A stretch of DNA of 10,793 nt from Negativicutes bacterium (GTDB taxonomy: Bacteria > Bacillota > Negativicutes > JAGOZY01), in NCBI GenBank assembly GCA_018058445.1, contig JAGOZY010000010.1, positions 1-10,793 on the forward strand. Direction: 5' to 3'. The notes under the pieces are model-generated. The model did no database searches, was not told the DNA's origin, and saw only the letters and a program-made list of their open reading frames with translations. The position numbers were made by a program, and so were the translations under genes. Each line of letters begins with the position of its first letter. Within the stretch, counting starts at the first letter, position 1. Shown piece by piece: positions 6,358-10,793 of the stretch.

Positions 6358-7164
6358 ATGGCAGATCTGATTAAGAATTGTACATTCGATAAGAAAAATC
6401 TCCAGCAAAAGCAGTCTCAGCAATTTCGTTTGTTGTGGCTGGGATTAGTCACGCTATCAGCAATAGTTTTCGTTTTTCGACTTCCTATTATTCCCCAAGA
6501 TCCACATTATCATTTTTTTGCAGGAGATCAGACTCTCTGGGGAATTGCGAATTGCATTAATGTGTTGACTAATTTACCTTTTTTAATTGCCGGCCTTCTC
6601 GGGCTCTGGCGGATTCATCACTGGGAAAGAAGCTCACAAAAACTTCGTTGGCAGATTTTTTTCATAGCAATTCTCGCAGTAAGCTTTGGTTCTGCCTACT
6701 ATCACTTAATTCCTAATACAATGACGCTTTTCTGGGATCGCTTGCCGATGACTCTCGGCTTTGCCGCTTTGACAGCAAATTTTTTTAGCGAGCGTTTTCC
6801 AAAACTAAATTCCTGGGCTTTTTTTCTTACGCTTATAGGGATCAGCATTTTCGGTATTTTTTATTGGCTTTATACGGAAAGCTTAGGACGAGGGGATTTA
6901 CGCCCTTATTTACTGATCCAATTTCTTCCAGTCTTACTTATTCCTCTTACTTTATTGCTTTTTCCAAGTAGAGCTGAGATTGACCGCGCTTATTGGATTC
7001 TCTTCATCGGCTATAGTCTTGCAAAAATGTGTGAGATGACGGACTTTCAAATTTACTTTTTTACTGACCAAGCCATTAGTGGGCATGTTCTTAAACATTT
7101 AATTGCGGGGTTAAGCCTTTGCTTTTTTAAACCATCTCAAACTGGATTAGCATCTAGGAACTGA
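6358..7164 (+). CDS. Alkaline-ceramidase-like (CREST superfamily) integral membrane hydrolase
   Basis: This is a 268-residue, seven-helix-type membrane protein of the alkaline ceramidase/phytoceramidase family. AAGAGG (6345-6350) lies 7 bases before the ATG. Family motifs occur in order: DPHYHFFAGDQTLWGI (48-63), NVLTNLPFL (68-76), GSAYYH (111-116), WDRLPMT (126-132), GRGDLRPYLLIQF (177-189) and SGHVLKH (241-247). The zinc-site residues of human ACER3, as I recall them (S77, H81, D92, H217, H221), have counterparts S112, H116, D127, H243 and H247. The spacing within the Ser-His-Asp group and the two-His group is identical. The active site therefore looks intact. Family enzymes cleave the amide bond of ceramides, but few Gram-positive bacteria make sphingolipids, so the true substrate may be another membrane lipid or acyl amide. 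It shares an operator with the aas-lplT operon and ends at the terminator at 7226-7270. Confidence 0.88.
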   Translation: MADLIKNCTFDKKNLQQKQSQQFRLLWLGLVTLSAIVFVFRLPIIPQDPHYHFFAGDQTLWGIANCINVLTNLPFLIAGLLGLWRIHHWERSSQKLRWQIFFIAILAVSFGSAYYHLIPNTMTLFWDRLPMTLGFAALTANFFSERFPKLNSWAFFLTLIGISIFGIFYWLYTESLGRGDLRPYLLIQFLPVLLIPLTLLLFPSRAEIDRAYWILFIGYSLAKMCEMTDFQIYFFTDQAISGHVLKHLIAGLSLCFFKPSQTGLASRN

Positions 7165-7225
7165 TTAAAAGCTTTGATGAGAGCGTTAAGCAACTGTCAA
7201 TGGGGGCTGTAATCACTGAGCTCAA

Positions 7226-7270
7226 ATAAAAACAAGGTGAAGAATTTAAAATTCTTCACCTTGTTTTTAT
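7226..7270. terminator. Bidirectional terminator shared by convergent genes
   Basis: A perfect inverted repeat has 22-base arms (7226-7247 and 7249-7270) around one central base. It carries a run of five As on the left and five Ts on the right. It lies between the stops of the ceramidase-like gene and the convergent dUTPase gene and can end both transcripts. Confidence 0.92.
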
Positions 7271-7289
7271 AATGCTTTAATATCGTTTT

Positions 7290-7862
7290 TTACTCTACAC
7301 CGCTTGAGCCAAACCCGCCTTCGCGACGTTTTTCTACGACGCCGACTTTTAAGCTGTGAGGGCGTACAATCGCAGCAAATACTAGCTGGGCAATGCGATC
7401 TCCCGGCTTCACCCATACGGTCCCTACAGGCAATGTACCGGCTTTAGGACGCAGGAAGGGTGGAAGCTCTGATAGGAGAATATCTCTTCCATCTAAAGAG
7501 CGAACGGTTTCACAGACAGTTCCTTGAGGAGCTGCATCATTACGCATAATGATTGCAAGCTCTCCGCTGTAGAAATTATCAATGGTTCCTGGCGCATTTG
7601 GCATAGTTAGGGTTGTCTTAGCAGAAACCCCACTTCGAGGCCGTGCTTGACACTCCCAACGCCATCCAGCGTCATGCCAAGGATGAGCAGGCATTGCCAT
7701 CTTAAATCCCAATTTAAATAAATGAGTCTCTCCAGGAAGCATCAACTTATGCTCTCTGGCCCGGACATCCATCCCACTGTCTCCTTCGCTCACATATTCA
7801 GGCAAACGAACTCCATCAGCTAGAGCCTCAATAACAACTTCTTCTAAAACGATCGGTTTCAC
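7290..7862 (-). CDS. dut: dUTP diphosphatase (trimeric dUTPase), extended form
   Basis: The enzyme hydrolyses dUTP to dUMP and pyrophosphate, keeping uracil out of DNA and feeding thymidylate synthesis. All five trimeric-dUTPase motifs are present (numbering of the 197-residue frame): 1, GDSGMD (34-39); 2, RPRSG (81-85); 3, APGTIDNFYSGEL (97-109), with the catalytic Asp D102 and uracil-site Tyr Y105; 4, GDRIAQL (161-167); 5, REGGFGSSG (187-195). It is longer than the usual 140-150 residues. There is a His/Trp-rich insert before motif 2 (about 66-78) and some 30 extra residues between motifs 3 and 4. I prefer the GTG at 7862, since GGAAGGGG lies about 10 bases upstream. The frame opens at an ATG at 7883, which has a very short leader and a poor ribosome binding site. 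A strong promoter lies upstream. Confidence 0.92.
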   Translation of the reverse strand: MKPIVLEEVVIEALADGVRLPEYVSEGDSGMDVRAREHKLMLPGETHLFKLGFKMAMPAHPWHDAGWRWECQARPRSGVSAKTTLTMPNAPGTIDNFYSGELAIIMRNDAAPQGTVCETVRSLDGRDILLSELPPFLRPKAGTLPVGTVWVKPGDRIAQLVFAAIVRPHSLKVGVVEKRREGGFGSSGVE

Positions 7863-7903
7863 GTAACCGCGCCCCTTCCACATTATCCAATTCTCACTAT
7901 CCA

Positions 7904-7932
7904 GTTATAACTAAAATTCCGTGCTTTGTCAA
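7904..7932 (-). promoter_or_regulatory. Sigma-A-type promoter of dut
   Basis: On the minus strand, a perfect TTGACA (7927-7932) is followed after 17 bases by TATAAC (7904-7909), five of six to consensus. Transcription would begin near 7897. This gives dut its own promoter, apart from rnj upstream. Confidence 0.82.
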
Positions 7933-8023
7933 AGAAAAGAACTCGCTTTTTAGATTTTTTAAAAATCCACTTCGCCGCTCTTTCTCTGAAGTTTTAATCG
8001 AATCTTACAAAGCTAAAACAGTA

Positions 8024-8126
8024 AAAATGAGTAAAAAGATCGAATAACTCGGGCGCTTCAGAGATTAGCACAACCGTACGGTCAGTCTGAAACTGATAGA
8101 GTTAGTCAAAGCTTTCCACTCATTTT
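8024..8126. repeat. 103-base nested inverted repeat in the rnj 3' region
   Basis: The two arms pair in four blocks: 8024-8032 with 8118-8126 (9 of 9), 8035-8038 with 8112-8115 (4 of 4), 8042-8050 with 8099-8107 (8 of 9) and 8057-8062 with 8086-8091 (6 of 6). The internal loops are small. The apical region (8063-8085) holds a 10-bp palindrome, ACCGTACGGT (8073-8082). It begins 7 bases past the rnj stop and would form a long imperfect hairpin in the rnj transcript. It could be a 3'-end stabiliser or terminator, an independent RNA, or a small mobile repeat. The rest of the 7884-8132 interval holds only the dut promoter and leader. Confidence 0.55.
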
Positions 8127-8132
8127 AATCGA

Positions 8133-9806
8133 TTAGATATCCATAATAATTGGGAGAATCATTGGACGTCTACGAGTTTTTTCGTAAAGGAATTTACCCA
8201 TTACATCTCGCACTTTTGTTTTTACTGCGCTCCAGTCCTGTGGGCCTGGAGTTGGGTTATCAAGAGCGACTTTGATTCGTCTTTTAGCTTCTTCCATTAA
8301 GACGTCTGCATCGCGAACGTAGACAAAACCGCGAGAAACAATATCAGGACCGCTGATAATATTTCCAGTCTTTTTATCCATCGCCAGAACTGCAATCAAG
8401 ATGCCATCTTGAGAGAGCTGCTTGCGATCGCGAAGTACGACATTTCCGACGTCGCCAACACCTAGTCCATCGACAAACACACGACCAGAAGGAACTCGAC
8501 CCGCAATTTTTCCTTCGGCTTTGTCGTTGAATTCAAAGACGGTTCCGTTATCACCAATAAAAATATTTTTGCTCTCAATGCCAGTAGCTTCCGCTAAACT
8601 CGCATGTTTTCGGAGCATCCGATATTCTCCATGAACCGGAATAAAATATTTCGGTCTTACTAAGTTTAGCATCATTTTGAGCTCTTCTTGGCTCGCATGA
8701 CCAGAAACATGAGTTCCTTCACTGCGTTCGTGAACTACATTGGCTCCTAATCGAATCAATGAATCAATCGTTTTGGAAACGAGTTTTTCATTTCCTGGGA
8801 TCGGTGTCGCTGAAATAATGACTGTGTCGCCAGGTCCGATTTCTACTTTGCGATGATCTCTGGCTGCCATACGAGAGAGCGCAGAGAGAGGCTCTCCCTG
8901 ACTTCCTGTTGTAATGACTAATACTTTATGAGCAGGCAGACGGTTGATCTCATCAATATCGATCAGTAATCCTTCCGGCACATTCAGATAGCCAAGCTCT
9001 TGGGTAATCGCAAATACGTTGACCATGCTGCGACCTTGAATCGCAACTTTACGGCCATGTTTAAATGCCATATCAATGGTTTGCTGTAGACGAGGTACGC
9101 TTGACGCAAAAGTCGCGAGAATAATTCGCCCTTCAGCTTCAGCTATTTTTTTATCAAGTACAGCTCCTACTGTTTTTTCTGACGGGGTATAGCCTGGACG
9201 CTCTGCGTTTGTGCTATCAGACATCAGAACCAGGACCCCTTCATCACCAAGGGCTGCGTATTTATGCAGATCAATCAGTTTGCCATCTACTGGGGTCTGA
9301 TCAATTTTAAAGTCTCCCGTATGAACCATCGTTCCGACTGGTGTGCGGATAAAAATCCCCACTGCATCAGAGATTGAATGGTTGCTGTGGATAAATCCAA
9401 CTTCAAAACAGCCGATTTTAATTTGTTCGCCTGCTTTAACTGGCACCAAAGTAGTATCACCTACTTTATTTTCTTTCAGTCGTCCTTCGGCAAGACCGAG
9501 GGTTAACCGAGTACCAAAGACGGGTACATTGATTTCTTTGAGCAAGTACGATAATCCACCGATATGATCTTCATGACCATGAGTAAGAAGTACCGCTTTT
9601 ACTTTATCTCGATTTTCAATTAGATAAGTAATATCGGGAATCACATAATCAATTCCTAATAGTTCCTCATCTGGAAAGGCCATCCCAGCATCGATAATGA
9701 CGATGTCGTCGCCATACCTGATTGCATTCATGTTCTTTCCGATTTCTCCCAAACCACCCAACGGGATAATTTGCAGAGAAGCTCCTGTTTTATTATTTTC
9801 TTTCAC
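8133..9806 (-). CDS. rnj: Ribonuclease J (metallo-beta-lactamase/beta-CASP exo- and endonuclease)
   Basis: This is a 557-residue RNase J, close to B. subtilis RNase J1 and J2 (555). It acts in the cytoplasm in mRNA decay and RNA maturation by 5'-3' exonuclease and endonuclease activity. The zinc-binding HGHEDH motif is intact (H76, H78, D80, H81), with H143 (SNHSI), D165 (HTGDF) and H392 (VHGEY) completing the site. The beta-CASP domain carries GRSM, TGSQGEP and THVSGHASQEE. A C-terminal domain ends TRRRPMILPIIMDI, as in J1 and J2. The intact HEDH, which is HDEN in B. subtilis J2, indicates an active enzyme. Some stretches (NAERPGYTPSE, DGLGVGDVGNVVLRDR, LSQDGILI) resemble J2, so I do not assign J1 or J2. 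I chose the GTG at 9806 since GGAGG (9815-9819) lies 8 bases upstream. The ATG at 9821 overlaps that site and has none of its own. Confidence 0.97.
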   Translation of the reverse strand: MKENNKTGASLQIIPLGGLGEIGKNMNAIRYGDDIVIIDAGMAFPDEELLGIDYVIPDITYLIENRDKVKAVLLTHGHEDHIGGLSYLLKEINVPVFGTRLTLGLAEGRLKENKVGDTTLVPVKAGEQIKIGCFEVGFIHSNHSISDAVGIFIRTPVGTMVHTGDFKIDQTPVDGKLIDLHKYAALGDEGVLVLMSDSTNAERPGYTPSEKTVGAVLDKKIAEAEGRIILATFASSVPRLQQTIDMAFKHGRKVAIQGRSMVNVFAITQELGYLNVPEGLLIDIDEINRLPAHKVLVITTGSQGEPLSALSRMAARDHRKVEIGPGDTVIISATPIPGNEKLVSKTIDSLIRLGANVVHERSEGTHVSGHASQEELKMMLNLVRPKYFIPVHGEYRMLRKHASLAEATGIESKNIFIGDNGTVFEFNDKAEGKIAGRVPSGRVFVDGLGVGDVGNVVLRDRKQLSQDGILIAVLAMDKKTGNIISGPDIVSRGFVYVRDADVLMEEAKRRIKVALDNPTPGPQDWSAVKTKVRDVMGKFLYEKTRRRPMILPIIMDI

Positions 9807-9864
9807 AATTTCTTCCTCCATTTTTTTGCTATTAACACTTTTATAAAGACTTTATCTAAACGCA

Positions 9865-9894
9865 CGTATACAACGGCTAATAGGATACTTTCAA
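9865..9894 (-). promoter_or_regulatory. Possible promoter of rnj
   Basis: On the minus strand, TTGAAA (9889-9894) and TATACG (9865-9870) are 18 bases apart, a moderate match to sigma-A sites. It lies downstream of the terminator at 9925-9950, where an rnj promoter would be needed if upstream transcription ends there. Confidence 0.35.
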
Positions 9895-9924
9895 AGCCAC
9901 ACACCGGCAGAAAATAGGCCTAAC

Positions 9925-9950
9925 TAAAAAACCGCCTTAAAGGCGGTTTT
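9925..9950 (-). terminator. Rho-independent terminator (second of a tandem pair)
   Basis: A perfect stem has arms AAAACCGCCTT (9928-9938) and AAGGCGGTTTT (9940-9950). The six As at 9925-9930 become a U run on the minus-strand transcript. It sits about 30 bases past the weaker hairpin at 9980-10006 and would stop any read-through of the candidate small RNA before rnj. Confidence 0.82.
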
Positions 9951-9979
9951 ATCCGAGCAGATTCGATCAAGCCCAACAC

Positions 9980-10006
9980 AAAAAAGGGCATAACCCGATC
10001 TATGCC
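9980..10006 (-). terminator. Terminator-like hairpin at the 3' end of the candidate small RNA
   Basis: On the minus strand, GGCATA (10001-10006) pairs with TATGCC (9987-9992) across an 8-base loop. One C and six Us (9980-9985) follow. The stem is only 6 bp, so this is a moderate terminator, which may explain the second one at 9925-9950. Confidence 0.55.
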
Positions 10007-10077
10007 ATTCACTGGAAGCCTAACGCATTCCCCGTCATGAATGGGATTTTCTGAACCACGTCCGTCCAAAACCTTCT
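9980..10077 (-). ncRNA. Candidate structured small RNA or regulatory leader upstream of rnj
   Basis: The 384-base interval between rnj and the alpha/beta hydrolase has no convincing protein gene, but its minus strand has the build of a small RNA of about 100 nt. It has a promoter-like TTGACA-N17-TACTCT, then an internal stem pairing 10005-10011 with 10038-10044 (7 of 7) that holds a smaller stem (10014-10017 with 10028-10031). It ends in a hairpin, 9987-9992 with 10001-10006, followed by six Us. The last stem shares two bases (10005-10006) with the internal stem, so the two folds compete at that edge, as in attenuators. I do not match it to 6S, SRP, tmRNA, T-box or any riboswitch I know. An independent sRNA seems more likely than an rnj leader because a second strong terminator follows. 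Confidence 0.42.
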
Positions 10078-10082
10078 CTTAT

Positions 10083-10111
10083 AGAGTAGCTTCTTATCCG
10101 AGAAATGTCAA
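10083..10111 (-). promoter_or_regulatory. Possible promoter of the candidate small RNA
   Basis: On the minus strand, a perfect TTGACA (10106-10111) is followed after 17 bases by TACTCT (10083-10088), one base different from the TATTCT -10 elements of the tetR and 62-residue gene promoters. Transcription would start near 10077. Confidence 0.45.
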
Positions 10112-10205
10112 ATTAATCTAGATTTATCCATTTCCTATAAAGGAAATCAACTTCGATGTAGGGAAGTTAACTCGTATAAGCAAATTCAAAAAGGGAGGCT
10201 TTTTT

Positions 10206-10793
10206 ATGACTTCTACAGTTTTAGGAAAATACCTGACTTTATCCGATGGGGCAAAGCTTTACTATAAAGAATTAGGGCAAGGAGATCCGATTATTCTCAT
10301 TCATGGTTGGCCTTGTTCCAATGAGTTTTTTCGTAAAAATATAGAAGAGCTTGCGAAAACTCACCGAGTGATTACGCCTGATTTGCGTGGCTATGGAAAT
10401 TCTTCCAAAATACTCAGTGGACACACGATGATTCAATATGGAAAAGATATCGCTGAACTAATCAGCCAACTTAAATTGTCGAAAGTGCATTTAGCTGGTT
10501 GGTCCATGGGAGGATCAATCGTACTTTCTTATTGGCAACAATTTTCAAAAGATCAAAAGCTGGCCAGCTTAGCTTTAATCGATAGCGATCCTTATCCTTT
10601 TTCAAAGGAAGATTGGAATCCTCATGGCTTGAGAGTCGGACAAGCAGATGGCTTAAATGCAATGTTCCAGACCTTTCAAGCTGATCCTGCCGCGTTCTTT
10701 CAAGGTTTCGTTGGAAAAATGTTTAAAAGTGGTCAAGCCACAGAAGACGACCTGGCCTGGATGAAAGCTGAGATGCTAAAAACGCCTCCGATT
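10206..10793 (+). CDS. Alpha/beta-hydrolase fold protein (runs off right edge)
   Basis: The frame is open from ATG 10206 for 196 codons to the window end, so the C-terminal part, including the catalytic His, is missing. GGGAGG (10193-10198) lies 7 bases upstream. Hallmarks are the oxyanion-hole stretch LIHGWPCSNEFF (31-42, HG at 33-34), DLRGYGNSS (59-67) and the nucleophile elbow GWSMGG with Ser100. The style resembles soluble non-heme peroxidase/arylesterase-like hydrolases of about 260-280 residues. No signal peptide is present, so it is probably cytoplasmic. The substrate is unknown. A TATAAG at 10175-10180 could be its -10 element, but no good -35 is visible. It is read away from the candidate small RNA and rnj. 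Confidence 0.9.
   Translation, partial: MTSTVLGKYLTLSDGAKLYYKELGQGDPIILIHGWPCSNEFFRKNIEELAKTHRVITPDLRGYGNSSKILSGHTMIQYGKDIAELISQLKLSKVHLAGWSMGGSIVLSYWQQFSKDQKLASLALIDSDPYPFSKEDWNPHGLRVGQADGLNAMFQTFQADPAAFFQGFVGKMFKSGQATEDDLAWMKAEMLKTPPI

Noticed and set aside
7983..8064. A 9-bp inverted repeat (7983-7991 with 8056-8064).
   Set aside because: Its arms are 64 bases apart and its right arm conflicts with the better nested pairing of the 8024-8126 repeat.
9999..10040. A nine-codon minus-strand frame inside the candidate small RNA, as a possible leader peptide.
   Set aside because: There is no ribosome binding site and no run of a regulatory codon type, so there is nothing beyond chance to support it.
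10166..10179. GTTAAC followed by TCGTATAA upstream of the alpha/beta hydrolase, like a fourth operator copy.
   Set aside because: It matches operator C only if two bases are deleted from the centre. TetR-dimer sites need fixed spacing, so it is more likely a chance match or part of a -10 region.
1..10793. CRISPR arrays, tRNA or rRNA genes, insertion sequences and phage modules.
   Set aside because: I found no regularly spaced direct repeats, cloverleaf-type sequence, transposase or integrase genes, or terminal inverted repeats flanking a gene.

Overview
The window looks like chromosomal DNA from a low-to-moderate-GC Gram-positive bacterium (Bacillota). Three things point that way: strong AGGAGG-type ribosome binding sites, sigma-A-type promoters of the form TTGACA-N17-TATaac/TATTCT, and a full-length RNase J. 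I cannot name the genus. A Bacilli lineage such as Thermoactinomycetaceae is possible but is only a guess.

Layout. Positions 1-5172 hold one long minus-strand cluster, in transcription order: a TetR-family repressor, aas (acyl-ACP synthetase/lysophospholipid acyltransferase), three small membrane proteins that look like relatives of each other, lplT (lysophospholipid flippase) and a secreted protein cut by the window edge. Gaps are short or absent and every gene runs the same way, so it reads as one operon. A plus-strand VOC/glyoxalase-fold gene (5414-5794) and a bidirectional terminator (about 5955-5996) follow. Next comes a second plus-strand unit: a 62-residue single-pass membrane protein (6094-6282) and an alkaline-ceramidase-like (CREST) membrane hydrolase (6358-7164). 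That unit ends at a bidirectional terminator shared with the convergent dUTPase gene (7290-7862). RNase J (8133-9806) lies upstream of the dUTPase gene on the same strand. The DNA on both sides of rnj is structured: a 103-base nested inverted repeat sits just past its stop codon, and a candidate small RNA with a promoter and tandem terminators lies upstream (about 9925-10111). A plus-strand alpha/beta hydrolase (10206 onward) runs off the right end.

How the genes may work together. The tetR promoter (minus) and the small-membrane-protein promoter (plus) have the same build: TTGACA-N17-TATTCT followed by a 16-bp GTTAAC-N4-GTTAAC operator. A third copy with 14 of 16 bases matching sits before the ceramidase-like gene. 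This suggests one TetR protein controls both units. Aas and LplT together bring lysophospholipids back to the inner leaflet and re-acylate them. CREST enzymes are metal-dependent membrane amidases or lipid hydrolases. The best single reading is therefore a TetR-controlled membrane-lipid remodelling regulon, in which a CREST hydrolase and Aas-LplT act on opposite sides of a deacylation/reacylation cycle, helped by several small membrane proteins of unknown role. The operator link is seen in sequence; the biochemical link is inference.
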